A stretch of 64,000 nt of DNA from assembly GCF_011305415.1 (NCBI RefSeq), contig NZ_JAANOQ010000001.1, forward strand, positions 645,631-709,630, read 5' to 3'. Shown here one piece after another: positions 6,949-16,752 of this stretch. The stretch is from Flavobacterium bernardetii (lineage in GTDB: Bacteria; Bacteroidota; Bacteroidia; Flavobacteriales; Flavobacteriaceae). The notes below the pieces were generated by a model. The model saw only the letters and a program-made list of their open reading frames with translations, was not told the origin of the DNA and made no database searches. The position numbers were made by a program, and so were the translations under genes. The stretch's first letter is position 1. Every line of letters begins with the position of its first letter.

Positions 6949-9375
6949 ATGAAAAACTATTACCTACTTTTATTCTTATTATTTGGACTTTTTGGAAAAG
7001 CTCAAATTATTAATTTTCCAGATGCTAATTTTAAAGCGAAGTTGTTGGCAGCAAGCCCGAGTAATACAATTGCACTTGATGTTCTTGGAAATTATGTAAA
7101 AATAGACACTAACAATAATAGTGAAATTGAAGAAAATGAAGTAACATCAATAAAAGCTCTAAATGTTCAGATTTCTGGTATATCAAATTTAGGAGGTCTT
7201 ACTTATTTTATAAATCTCGAAGATTTAGTTTGTAGTAACAATCCATTAATTTCATTAGATTTTAGTGATGTAAACAATTTCTCAAATCTAAAAAATATTG
7301 ACTGTAGTGGTTGTGGGCTTACATCATTAAATGTTGAAAATAGAACTTTATTAAATCGTTTAATAACTCATTATAATCCTTCATTAACTTCTTTGACTTT
7401 TGTTTCAAATTATAACTTACAATTTTTAATTTGTAGTCTTAACCAACTGACTTCTTTAGATTTAACTCAAACGAATGTCAAGCATTTAAATTGTTCACAC
7501 AACAATATTAGTAATATTGTTTTTAATCCTAATATTACTTGTCAGTCAATAAATCTTAGTGATAATAATTTAAGTTCATTAAATTTAAATTTTTAATTTC
7601 CTGAAGATGTTTATTCTATTGATATTTCACACAATCCCATATCGAATTTCGATTTTTCTCCATATATAAATCTTAATCATATAGGAATTGGAAACGATCA
7701 AATGACTAATGTTAGTTTAAATCTTCCTATAAATTTGACTAGTTTGTCTTTAAATGGAATTAATATATCAAATTTAGATTTTTCAAATACACCATTTACT
7801 ATTCAAAATTTGTATTTGAATAGTATGTTAAGTTTATCAAATGTAAACTTAAAAGATGGATTTAATTTTGAATTAAATGGGTTAAATGTTTTAAGTATAG
7901 ATAATTGCCCTAATTTAAATTACTTTTGTTTAGATGAGGGTGAAATGGATTTTTTTACACAAAGAATAATAGAATTAAATTTGCAAAATCAAATTCAGTT
8001 TAATTCTTATTGTTCATTTACGCCAGGTGGAACTTTTTATTCCATTCAAGGACAACAAAAATTTGATAATGAAAATGATAATTGTGATGTAACTGATAAT
8101 TTTATTCCAAATTTTAAATATTCTATTACAGATGGAACTACAACTGGAACTATAATTTTTAACAATATTGGTACATATTCAATTCCAGTACAAGCTGGTT
8201 TACATACTGTAGTACCTATTTTTGAAAACCCAAGTTATTTTACAGTTTCTCCACCAAATGTTATGGTAGACTTCCCAACCCAAACTAGTCCTTTTTTTCA
8301 AGATTTTTGTGTTGCACCAAATGGAATTCATCATGATGTTGAAGTTTCAATACTTCCAACAAATGTTGCAAGACCAGGTTTTGATGCCAACTATAAAATT
8401 ATTTACAAAAACAAAGGTAATCAAACGGAGAATGGTGTAATAAATTTACAATTTAATGATGCTGTTTTAGATTTAGTTTCAACAAATCCAGCTTTTACAT
8501 CACAAACGATAAATAATTTGACGTTTAATTATAGTAATTTATTGCCTTTTGAAACTAGAGAAATTAATGTGGTTTTCAATGTGAATTCGCCAATGGAAAC
8601 TCCAGCTGTGAATAGTGGTGATATTTTAAATTATACGGTTACAAATACAATTGCTAATATTGATGAAATGCTTTCTGATAATACGTTTGTTTTAAACCAA
8701 ACTGTTGTAAACTCTTATGATCCAAATGATAAAACGTGTTTAGAAGGAAATACAATTTCTCCAGATAGAGTAGGAGGTTTTGTACATTACATGATTCGTT
8801 TTGAAAACACTGGAACTTTCCCTGCTGAAAACATTGTAGTAAAAGACATGATTGATATTATTAAATTTGATGTTTCAAGTTTAGTTCCATTAGATGCGAG
8901 TCATAATTATGTTACAAAAATTACTGATAACAAAGTAGAATTCATTTTCGAAAACATCAATTTACCATTTGATGATGCAAATAATGACGGATATATTGCT
9001 TTTAAAATAAAAACAGTTCCAACTTTAGTTCTTGGAAATACATTCAGTAATTCAGCAAATATTTATTTCGATTATAACTTTCCAATTGTTACGAATACGG
9101 CAACAACAACTATTGCAGCATTAAGTAATCCAAGTTTTGAATTTGCATCTTATTTTAGTTTGTATCCAAATCCAACAACTAATGAATTGAATATTAACTT
9201 AAAATCAGCTATTGAAATTAACTCTATTCAGATTTATAACACAATTGGACAATTAGTTATTACTCAAACTGGAAATGCTTTAAAAGTGGATGTTTCGAAT
9301 TTAAAAACAGGAAATTACTTCATTAAAATAAATACGAATGAAGGTTACAGCACTAGTCAATTTATAAAGGAATAA
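6949..9375 (+). pseudogene. T9SS-sorted leucine-rich-repeat surface protein interrupted by one in-frame stop
   Basis: One reading frame runs 6949-9375 with a single TAA at 7594-7596; the codons on both sides are in the same frame, and 35 open codons separate the stop from the next ATG at 7702. The N-terminus has a signal peptide (LFGLFGKAQ), followed by irregular leucine-rich repeats (LNCSHNNISNI, INLSDNNLSSLNL). Then come repeat-like domains ending in YDPNDKTCLEGNTI (a DUF7619-like region) and a C-terminal type A sorting domain (SLYPNPTTNELNI ... SNLKTGNYFIKI). Intact, it would be an 808-codon secreted protein anchored by the T9SS. As it stands the product is a 215-residue fragment without sorting signal. 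Confidence 0.82.
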
Positions 9376-9396
9376 ACGTTATTATTATATATATTA

Positions 9397-9428
9397 AATC
9401 CCGATCAGAAATGATTGGGATTTTTTTT
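9397..9428 (+). terminator. Rho-independent terminator after the T9SS protein gene
   Basis: AATCCCGATCA / TGATTGGGATT stem (one G-U pair), loop GAAA, then eight T. Confidence 0.85.
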
Positions 9429-9492
9429 GACTATTTTAAAACCAAACGAAATGTTTTCTCGTAAATGACTATATAACTTTAAAATCATAAAC

Positions 9493-10059
9493 ATGAAAAC
9501 GAACAAAATTTTATCAGCAGTAGCCTTCACATTTGTATTATTAACAAGCGGAAACGCTTTAGCACAAAAAGAAAAAACAGTAATGGTTGGCGGTGCAGCC
9601 ATGTATCCTTCAAAAAATATTGTTGAAAATGCAGTGAATTCAAAAGATCACACCACTTTAGTAGCAGCAGTAAAAGCAGCAGATTTAGTAGAAACATTAA
9701 TGTCAGCAGGTCCATTCACCGTTTTTGCCCCAACAAATGCAGCGTTTGAAAAATTACCAGCAGGAACTGTTGAAACATTAGTAAAACCTGAAAACAAAAA
9801 AGTATTGCAAACTATTTTAACGTATCACGTTGTTGCAGGTAAACTAAATGCAAAAGATATAGTTGCAGCGATTAAAAAAGGAAACGGAAAAGCAGTTTTA
9901 ACTACTGTAAGCGGTGGGAAATTAACAGCTTGGATGCAAGGAAGTGATGTATATATTACTGACGAAAATGGTGGTTCTGCAAAAGTAACAATTGCTGATG
10001 TGAACCAATCTAACGGAGTTATTCATGTAATTGACACCGTTGTTACTTCTAAAATGTAA
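9493..10059 (+). CDS. Secreted fasciclin (FAS1) domain protein
   Basis: A 188-residue protein with a signal peptide (about residues 1-24, GNALAQ). One FAS1 domain covers about residues 45-186, with FTVFAPTNAAFEKLPAGTV and the conserved YHVVAGK box, ending NGVIHVIDTVV. FAS1 domains mediate adhesion and matrix contacts. No membrane anchor or T9SS signal is present, so it is probably periplasmic or released. It is monocistronic, between two terminators. Confidence 0.92.
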   Translation: MKTNKILSAVAFTFVLLTSGNALAQKEKTVMVGGAAMYPSKNIVENAVNSKDHTTLVAAVKAADLVETLMSAGPFTVFAPTNAAFEKLPAGTVETLVKPENKKVLQTILTYHVVAGKLNAKDIVAAIKKGNGKAVLTTVSGGKLTAWMQGSDVYITDENGGSAKVTIADVNQSNGVIHVIDTVVTSKM

Positions 10060-10085
10060 TGCCCACATAGTTTTTTTTAGTTGGA

Positions 10086-10125
10086 AATCCCATTTTAGTT
10101 CATTCTAAAGTGGGATTTTTTTTGG
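10086..10125 (+). terminator. Rho-independent terminator after the fasciclin gene
   Basis: AATCCCATTTTAG / CTAAAGTGGGATT stem with loop TTCATT, followed by eight T. Confidence 0.88.
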
Positions 10126-10181
10126 TATTTATGGGAGGTTTAAAATTTCAATCCCTAATTTTACAAATAAATAAATTTAGT

Positions 10182-10811
10182 ATGTTTAAAGATATAGAGT
10201 TCAAAAAAGCACTTCAAGAATTACCAGAAAAAGAGAAAGACAAACTTATTCTAAGATTGTTGAGAAGAGATATGGATTTAGCAGAAAAATTATTTTTTGA
10301 ATTGGTCGATACGGATACGATTGAAGACAAACGCCGAATTATGGAAACTACTATTTCTAAATACATCAAACGTTTTTCTGAAAACTATCATTCTTTGGAT
10401 TACATAGCTGTGGAACTGCGAAGTATCAGTGGAAAAATTTCGCATCATGTAAAAATTACAAAAGATAAATTTGGAGAAATTAGTCTGAATTTACAAATGC
10501 TAAATGAAACAATTGAGCAAAATGCGTTTTCATTATCGCATTCAAAACCCCAAAAATCAACTAAGTTTTATAATTATGTAATTGTACGAGCTTTTAAAAT
10601 TTTACTTTTAATACACGCACTTCACGAAGATTTTCTTTTAGATTTTAAAGAAGATTTGGAAAGGCTAGGAGCAAACATATCTAAAAATGCCATGCTTTTG
10701 AAAACGGCAAATTATAATAGTTTAGATGTGAATTGGATGATAGATGCAGAAATTCCTGAGAACATTGTTCAAATACATAAAGAAATAAAAGCCGCAGGTT
10801 TTTTGAAGTAA
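10182..10811 (+). CDS. Conserved hypothetical protein, charged and helical
   Basis: A 209-residue cytoplasmic protein beginning MFKDIEFKKALQELPEKEKD. The ATG at 10182 is preferred because earlier in-frame starts lie in the preceding terminator. It is rich in Lys, Glu and Leu and predicted largely helical, with no signal peptide or membrane segment. I recognise no domain; similar single-copy proteins exist in Flavobacteriaceae as far as I recall. It is followed by paired hairpin repeats and converges on pheT. Confidence 0.6.
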   Translation: MFKDIEFKKALQELPEKEKDKLILRLLRRDMDLAEKLFFELVDTDTIEDKRRIMETTISKYIKRFSENYHSLDYIAVELRSISGKISHHVKITKDKFGEISLNLQMLNETIEQNAFSLSHSKPQKSTKFYNYVIVRAFKILLLIHALHEDFLLDFKEDLERLGANISKNAMLLKTANYNSLDVNWMIDAEIPENIVQIHKEIKAAGFLK

Positions 10812-10824
10812 TTTTACTGAACTT

Positions 10825-10885
10825 GTCAATCTGAACTTGTTTCAGATTCTCATTATCCTAGATTCTGAAACAAGTTCAGAATGAC
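10825..10885. repeat. Two family A hairpins in opposite orientation
   Basis: The first copy (GTC, stem AATCTGAA/TTCAGATT, loop CTTGT) and the second, inverted copy (stem ATTCTGAA/TTCAGAAT, ending GAC at 10885) form a head-to-head pair separated by about a dozen bases. Confidence 0.75.
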
Positions 10886-10910
10886 AAAAATCTGTTTGAC
10901 ATTAAATAAA

Positions 10911-10957
10911 AATCCTTTTAGTTTGCTTGAAATAGAAGCAAACTAAAAGGATTTTAA
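10911..10957. terminator. Strong bidirectional terminator between 10811 and pheT
   Basis: A perfect 18-bp stem (AATCCTTTTAGTTTGCTT and complement) encloses a 7-base loop. It lies between convergent genes and has T-rich flanks on both sides, so it can end transcripts from both directions. Confidence 0.85.
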
Positions 10958-10973
10958 AATTTATATATATCTT

Positions 10974-13403
10974 TTATCTTAAGACAGCTTCAAATTGCGC
11001 TTCAAAATTACTTTGCAATTTGCTCATGATTTTATCAATTTGAACATCTGTCAATGTTTTTGAAGTATCTTGAATAATAAAACTTAACGCATAAGATTTT
11101 TTTCCTTCAGGTAAATTTTTTCCTTCGTATACATCAAATAAATTAATGTCTTTTAATAACGCTTTTTCTGTTTGTTTCGCAACTAAATAAAGTTGTTCGA
11201 AAGTCACGTTATCATTCACTAAAAGCGCTAAATCTCTTCTCACTTCAGGGAATTTAGGAATATCAACTAATTTAATTTTGTTGGAAACGTATTTCTGAAT
11301 CGCATCCCAATTTAAGTCAGCAAAAAATACATCTTGTTTCACGTCAAAATGTTTTAATACTGTTTTTTTAATCGTACCGAATTCGGCTATAATTTCGTTA
11401 CCTATAGCAAAACCAATACCTTCTGCAAAAACATCATGTGTTACAGGAACCGTTTTTACTTTGGCATCAATGTTTAATTTTGATAAGATAGCAGTAATAT
11501 ATCCTTTAAATAAAAAGAAATCACTTGGTTTTTGAGCCACATTCCAGTTTTCAGAAGATGCATTTCCAGTCATGGTGATGGTTAAATGTTTTCTTTCTGT
11601 ATATTTTCCTTCAATTGAATGATAGGTTTTTCCGAATTCGAATAATTTTAAATCCGAATTTCTTCTGTTTACATTATACGAAACCGCTTCCAAAGCAGAA
11701 AACAACATGGATTGACGCATTACAGATAAATCGCTACTTAACGGATTTAACATCGTAACTGTTTCTTCTGAACTTACTTGCTCAGAAAAAGCTACATAAT
11801 TTGAAGTCGTTAATGAATTCGCCATCATTTCATTAAAACCTAAAGAACACAATTGATTCGCAATTATGTTTTGTACTTTAAATTCTTCTGTTCTTGATGA
11901 ATTAGAAACTGAAGCATTAATTTTACTTGGAATTTTAATGTTGTTATATCCGTAAACTCTTAAAATTTCTTCAATAACATCTACTTCTCTTTGAACATCC
12001 ACTCTGTATGAAGGAATATTTAATCCTAAACCAGCATCAGAAATACTATTAATTTTGATATCTAAAGACGCTAAAATGTTTTTAATCGTTTCTTTTTTAA
12101 GTTCTTCACCAATTACTTTATTAACTTTTTCAAAGTTTAAAACTACTTTGAAATCTTCAATTTTCTTTGGATAAATATCAATCACATCAGAAGTGATTTC
12201 ACCACCAGCCACTTCTTGAATCAATAAAGCCGCACGTTTTAAGGCGTAAGCTGTGATTTCAGGATCAATTCCTCTTTCAAAACGGAAAGAAGCATCAGTT
12301 GATAGTGTATGACGTTTAGCTGTTTTTCTAATAGAAACCGGATTGAAATACGCACTTTCTAAGAAAATATTTGTTGTAGAATCCGTTACACCAGAATTGG
12401 CACCACCAAAAACACCTGCAATACACATTGGACCGTTTTCGTCACAAATCATTAAATCTTCTTCGTGTAAAGTTCTTTCGATATTATCTAAAGTGGTGAA
12501 TTTTGTACCAGCAGCAACTGTTTTTATAAAAACTTTATTTCCTTTAATTTTATTTGCATCAAAAGCGTGTAAAGGTTGTCCTAATTCGTGTAAAACGTAA
12601 TTTGTAACGTCAACAATATTATTTTTAGGTGTTAATCCAATTGCTTTTAATCTATTTTGTAACCAACTTGGAGATGATTTTACTGTAATTCCAGAAATAG
12701 TTACTCCTGCATAACGAGGTGCTAATTTTGCGTCCTCAACAACGACATCATATTTTAATGTTCTTTTGTCGACTTTGAATTTACTTACAGATGGCGTAAT
12801 GAATTCAGTTGTCACATTAGATTGTAATAAACCTGCTTTTAAGTCACGCGCTACACCCATATGACTCATAGCATCTGCACGATTTGGCGTTAAACCAATT
12901 TCGAAAACTTCATCAACTTCAATGTTGAAAACTTTACTTGCTGGCGTTCCTGGAACTAAATCGTCAGATAAAACCATAATTCCGTCATGACTTTCACCTA
13001 AACCGATTTCGTCTTCAGCGCAAATCATACCATGACTTTCTTGTCCTCTGATTTTTCCTTTTTTGATTTCGAAAGCATTTCCGTCTTTGTCAAATAATTT
13101 TGTTCCGATAGTTGCGACAGGTACTTTTTGTCCAGCAGCTACATTACTTGCACCACAAACAATTTGAACGGGAGCATTTCCATCACCTAAATCAACAGTA
13201 GTAATTTTTAATTTATCTGCATCAGGATGTTTTTCACATGTTAAAACGTGACCTACAACAATACCTTTCAGTCCGCCAGTCACACTTTCAAACGCTTCAA
13301 CCACTTCAACTTCCAGACCTAAATCGGTAAGTAAAGCTGCTGTTTCATCTGATTTCCAGTCTATTTTAATAAATTGTTTTAACCAATTGTAAGAAATACG
13401 CAT
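10974..13403 (-). CDS. pheT: Phenylalanine-tRNA ligase beta subunit
   Basis: The 809-residue beta chain of the (alpha beta)2 synthetase. It begins MRISYNWLKQFIKIDW. An EMAP/OB-like tRNA-binding domain covers about residues 40-155 (VVGHVLTCEKHPDADKL), followed by the B3/B4 editing region, B5, the catalytic-like core and a C-terminal FDX-ACB anticodon-binding domain (PKFPEVRRDLALLVND ... KSYALSFIIQD). Length is standard. pheS is not adjacent, as is usual in this group. A terminator follows at 10911. Confidence 0.97.
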   Translation of the reverse strand: MRISYNWLKQFIKIDWKSDETAALLTDLGLEVEVVEAFESVTGGLKGIVVGHVLTCEKHPDADKLKITTVDLGDGNAPVQIVCGASNVAAGQKVPVATIGTKLFDKDGNAFEIKKGKIRGQESHGMICAEDEIGLGESHDGIMVLSDDLVPGTPASKVFNIEVDEVFEIGLTPNRADAMSHMGVARDLKAGLLQSNVTTEFITPSVSKFKVDKRTLKYDVVVEDAKLAPRYAGVTISGITVKSSPSWLQNRLKAIGLTPKNNIVDVTNYVLHELGQPLHAFDANKIKGNKVFIKTVAAGTKFTTLDNIERTLHEEDLMICDENGPMCIAGVFGGANSGVTDSTTNIFLESAYFNPVSIRKTAKRHTLSTDASFRFERGIDPEITAYALKRAALLIQEVAGGEITSDVIDIYPKKIEDFKVVLNFEKVNKVIGEELKKETIKNILASLDIKINSISDAGLGLNIPSYRVDVQREVDVIEEILRVYGYNNIKIPSKINASVSNSSRTEEFKVQNIIANQLCSLGFNEMMANSLTTSNYVAFSEQVSSEETVTMLNPLSSDLSVMRQSMLFSALEAVSYNVNRRNSDLKLFEFGKTYHSIEGKYTERKHLTITMTGNASSENWNVAQKPSDFFLFKGYITAILSKLNIDAKVKTVPVTHDVFAEGIGFAIGNEIIAEFGTIKKTVLKHFDVKQDVFFADLNWDAIQKYVSNKIKLVDIPKFPEVRRDLALLVNDNVTFEQLYLVAKQTEKALLKDINLFDVYEGKNLPEGKKSYALSFIIQDTSKTLTDVQIDKIMSKLQSNFEAQFEAVLR

Positions 13404-13565
13404 TTTTTCAAATTTTAATAAGACTGCAAAGATAAGTAATTGATTAGAATTTGAAAGAAATATTGTATACTAGATATTAATATTTTGTTAAAATATTTTT
13501 AATAAAAATTGATATTTAAACTTTTAGTTTTTGTAATTTTGTATTTCGTTTTTATAAAATTTAGA

Positions 13566-15524
13566 ATGGAAAAAGGTCATCACGGTTTGCATAAACTTTC
13601 TGCAGCCGGTTTACTAGTTACGCTAGGTATTATTTATGGAGATATTGGAACTTCTCCTTTGTATGTTCTTAATGCAATTATTGGAAAAAATCCTATTGAT
13701 TCAGATGTAATTAAAGGAGCTATTTCATGTATTTTTTGGACATTAACACTTCAAACTACAATTAAATACGTAATTCTTACCTTAAGGGCCGATAATAATG
13801 GTGAAGGAGGAATCTTTTCTCTATATGCTCTTATTAGGAAAACTAAAATTAAATGGCTTTTATTTCCTGCAATTATTGGTGGTTGTACCCTTTTAGCTGA
13901 TGGAATTATTACTCCGCCAATTTCAGTTTCCTCAGCAATTGAAGGAGTAAAAACAATGTATCCAAGCTTTGAAGAAAAGTATATCATGTACATTGTAATT
14001 ATCATTTTAACTTTTTTATTCGCTATTCAGCAGTTTGGAACAAAATTTATTGGGAAGTTTTTCGGACCAGTAATGTTTGTTTGGTTTGCGATGTTAGGTG
14101 GATTGGGAATAGCACAATTATTTTCGAATTTAGATATTCTTACGGCTTTAAATCCTTATTATGCTTATAAATTGCTTACTATTCATGGTGGATATTTGTA
14201 CTTAGGTGCTGTATTTTTATGTACAACAGGAGCAGAGGCATTGTATTCTGACTTAGGACATTGTGGAAGACAAAATATTAGAATCAGTTGGATTTTTGTA
14301 AAAGCAACTTTGATTTTAAATTATTTAGGTCAAGGTGCTTGGTTGATTCAACATGATGGACAAACTTTAACGGAAGCAGGAATTACCAATCCATTTTATG
14401 GTGTAATGCCAGATTGGTTTTTACCTTTCGGAATTGCCATAGCAACTTTAGCAGCAATTGTTGCTTCTCAAGCCTTAATTAGTGGTTCGTTTACCTTAAT
14501 CAATGAGGCGATTCGATTAAATTTTTGGCCAAAAGTTAAGATTAAATATCCAACCGAATTAAAAGGTCAATTGTATATTCCTTCATTAAACTGGTTACTT
14601 TGGGCAGGTTGTATTTTCATTGTAATATACTTCCAAAAAGCAGCAGCAATGGAAGCGGCATACGGTTTAGCAATTGTGTTAACCATGTTAATGACAACTA
14701 CTTTGTTGAACTTTTACATGATTTTAAAACGATATAATAAGTATTTTATCTTTACGATTATTTCTACTTATGTTATTATTGAAATGGCCTTTTTATATGC
14801 TTGTTTGCATAAATTTGGAGAAGGTGGTTACATTACTTTGATTATTGCATTTGTACTATTTGCCGTAATGACTTGTTGGTATTTCGCTAGAAAAATTAGA
14901 AATAGATTCGTTGAATTTGTTAAATTAGATAAATACTTACCTGTTTTAGAAGATTTAAGTAGAGATGAATCGATTGCAAAATATGCGACTAACTTAGTGT
15001 ATTTAACTAGTGCAGATAATAGATACGAAATAGAATCGAAAATTATTTATTCGATTATTAACAATAGTCCGAAGCGTGCTGATATTTATTGGTTCGCACA
15101 CGTACATGTTGTGGATGAGCCTTATACAATGGAATACAGAGTTTGTGAATTTATTCATGATGATGTTATTCGTGTAGATTTTAGATTAGGTTTTAGAGTT
15201 GCTCCAAAATTCAATAAAATGTTTGCACAAGTTGTAAAAGACATGCAAAAAAGAGGTGAAGTTGATTTAATAAGTCGATATACTTCTTTAAATAAACATA
15301 AAGTAATTAGCGACTTCAGATTTGTATTGATTGAAAAATTTATGTCATATGATAACGCGTTACCATTCTACGAAAAATTAATTTTAGATGGTTATAACTT
15401 ATTGAAAAAAATGGGCTTATCTGAAGAAAAAGCCTTTGGATTGGATCCTGGTTCAGTAACAATTGAAAAGTTTCCATTAAAAATTTCGGAAACGAAAGCA
15501 TTAAAATTGACCAGAATAGATTAA
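13566..15524 (+). CDS. kup: Low-affinity potassium uptake transporter
   Basis: Kup family K+/H+ symporter in the inner membrane, 652 residues. The ATG at 13566 gives MEKGHHGLHKLSAAGLL; a TTG at 13509 would add 19 residues not typical of the family. The signature GIIYGDIGTSPLYVLNA lies near residues 20-36, followed by about 12 membrane segments and a cytoplasmic C-terminal region from about residue 450. GDIGTSPLY and the acidic GEGGIFSLYALIR are conserved. It is divergent from pheT across about 160 bases and has its own terminator. Confidence 0.95.
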   Translation: MEKGHHGLHKLSAAGLLVTLGIIYGDIGTSPLYVLNAIIGKNPIDSDVIKGAISCIFWTLTLQTTIKYVILTLRADNNGEGGIFSLYALIRKTKIKWLLFPAIIGGCTLLADGIITPPISVSSAIEGVKTMYPSFEEKYIMYIVIIILTFLFAIQQFGTKFIGKFFGPVMFVWFAMLGGLGIAQLFSNLDILTALNPYYAYKLLTIHGGYLYLGAVFLCTTGAEALYSDLGHCGRQNIRISWIFVKATLILNYLGQGAWLIQHDGQTLTEAGITNPFYGVMPDWFLPFGIAIATLAAIVASQALISGSFTLINEAIRLNFWPKVKIKYPTELKGQLYIPSLNWLLWAGCIFIVIYFQKAAAMEAAYGLAIVLTMLMTTTLLNFYMILKRYNKYFIFTIISTYVIIEMAFLYACLHKFGEGGYITLIIAFVLFAVMTCWYFARKIRNRFVEFVKLDKYLPVLEDLSRDESIAKYATNLVYLTSADNRYEIESKIIYSIINNSPKRADIYWFAHVHVVDEPYTMEYRVCEFIHDDVIRVDFRLGFRVAPKFNKMFAQVVKDMQKRGEVDLISRYTSLNKHKVISDFRFVLIEKFMSYDNALPFYEKLILDGYNLLKKMGLSEEKAFGLDPGSVTIEKFPLKISETKALKLTRID

Positions 15525-15535
15525 AAATATAAATG

Positions 15536-15567
15536 AAAAGCCAGAATGTAAGTTCTGGCTTTTTTTA
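15536..15567 (+). terminator. Rho-independent terminator of kup
   Basis: AAAAGCCAGAA / TTCTGGCTTTT with a six-base loop and T run. Confidence 0.88.
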
Positions 15568-15694
15568 TGAAATTTAGTCTTTATTTTTTGTTAATTGCTA
15601 TTGTTGAGTTTTTTACAAAGGTTAGTGTTTAATATTTCACTAATTAAAATAGTAATTATTTCAAGAAATTGATTAATTTTATAAAAAAGAAATC

Positions 15695-15847
15695 ATGGAA
15701 AATTCTGTACTAATAATTGGTGTTGTTGTTTTTTTAGTATTTTTTTTAATACTATATTTTGTAAAGCAAAATAAAAAAGATAAAAAGGAATTGGAAAAAA
15801 AATTAAACAATGATTACAAAAAAATCGATTATTCTGATCAAGATTAG
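15695..15847 (+). CDS. Small single-pass membrane protein (50 residues)
   Basis: An ATG at 15695 opens a 51-codon frame ending in TAG. The peptide starts MENSVLIIGVVVFLVFFL, one membrane helix at residues 5-23, followed by a strongly charged tail (KQNKKDKKELEKKL) ending DYSDQD. It lies between two near-identical terminators, so it is a free-standing unit of normal gene spacing. I recall similar short proteins in flavobacteria but know no function. Coding likelihood rests on helix-plus-charged-tail design and its own terminator. Confidence 0.65.
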   Translation: MENSVLIIGVVVFLVFFLILYFVKQNKKDKKELEKKLNNDYKKIDYSDQD

Positions 15848-15863
15848 ATTTGTAATATAAATG

Positions 15864-15896
15864 AAAAAGCCAGAATTTACGTTCTGACTTTTTTAT
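15864..15896 (+). terminator. Terminator after the small membrane protein
   Basis: AAAAAGCCAGAA / TTCTGACTTTTT with one mismatch; the loop is six bases. Its stem is almost the same as the kup terminator 330 bases upstream. Confidence 0.7.
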
Positions 15897-15905
15897 ATTT
15901 TTGTT

Positions 15906-16667
15906 TTATATCACTTTCTTAATCACTCTCAATTTATGAGTATGTCGTCCGGTATCTACGTTGTAAATTCCTAAGTGGTCAATTCGGTCAATTCTCACTT
16001 TTCCTGAAGCGTGAATGATGTAATTGTTTTCCATCATAATTCCAACATGGATGATGTTTCCTTCATCGTTATCAAAAAAGGCTAAATCTCCGGGTTCACT
16101 TTCTTCAATAAAACTTAACGCTTCACCTTGTTTGGCTTGTTGCGAAGCATCTCTTAAAAGTTTATAGCCGTTTAATTTATACACCATTTGAGTAAATCCA
16201 GAACAGTCAATTCCAAAAGGTGTTTTTCCGCCCCATAAATAGGGTGCGTTTAAATATAAAAAGGCTGTTTTAAGAAGATTGTCTTTTGGTTTTACACCAC
16301 ATTCTTTTTTACCTTCAAATTGAAAATTCGAGGTATTAACTTCGTTAATGTCTAAGAAATTCAACGAACTTCCTAGCGGAATAGGCATGAGTTGATTTGT
16401 TTCGTAAGAAATGAAATCAATTAATTCACCATTTAAAACGATTTCTGAATTCTCTAATAAGTTGTATTGATTTTCAGTTATTTCTTGAAATTGTTTGTTG
16501 TCAATCCAACCTTCGTAAGTATCGAAAGTGGTACTGATTTTTGTCCATTTAGGTGAAGTTTCTATGATTTTAAAAGAATCTCCAAATAACAATTGAGAAA
16601 CCATTTCACTTCTGTCACTGGCTTCACTTCTTATTGGTACAATTCCTAAATTACAAATTCCAAACAT
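15906..16667 (-). CDS. NlpC/P60 (C40) peptidase with bacterial SH3 domain
   Basis: A 253-residue cell-wall peptidase. The N-terminal half (about 1-120) resembles an SH3b domain pair (VPIRSEASDRSEMVSQLLFG, WTKISTTFDTYEGWID). The C-terminal NlpC/P60 domain shows the catalytic cysteine in GIDCSGFTQ, the histidine in HVGIMM and a polar third residue in HASGK. Such enzymes cut gamma-D-Glu-diaminopimelate bonds in peptidoglycan. No obvious signal peptide is seen, so it may act on recycled muropeptides or use another export route. A heptad array separates it from the thiolase gene upstream. Confidence 0.9.
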   Translation of the reverse strand: MFGICNLGIVPIRSEASDRSEMVSQLLFGDSFKIIETSPKWTKISTTFDTYEGWIDNKQFQEITENQYNLLENSEIVLNGELIDFISYETNQLMPIPLGSSLNFLDINEVNTSNFQFEGKKECGVKPKDNLLKTAFLYLNAPYLWGGKTPFGIDCSGFTQMVYKLNGYKLLRDASQQAKQGEALSFIEESEPGDLAFFDNDEGNIIHVGIMMENNYIIHASGKVRIDRIDHLGIYNVDTGRHTHKLRVIKKVI

Positions 16668-16668
16668 T

Positions 16669-16752
16669 TTTTGAATTATAAATTTTGAATTATAAATTAT
16701 GAGTTAAAAATATAAATTAATAACTCATAATTTTAAATTCATAATTAATTAC
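16669..16752. repeat. A+T-rich heptad array between thiolase and NlpC genes
   Basis: Starting at 16669 the gap reads as 7-bp blocks: TTTTGAA, TTATAAA (both twice), TTATGAG, TTAAAAA, TATAAAT, TAATAAC, TCATAAT, TTTAAAT, TCATAAT, TAATTAC. The first two blocks form a perfect 14-bp duplication. It also contains an inverted pair AATTATGAGTTA / TAACTCATAATT. Low complexity makes the register less certain than in other arrays. Confidence 0.6.
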
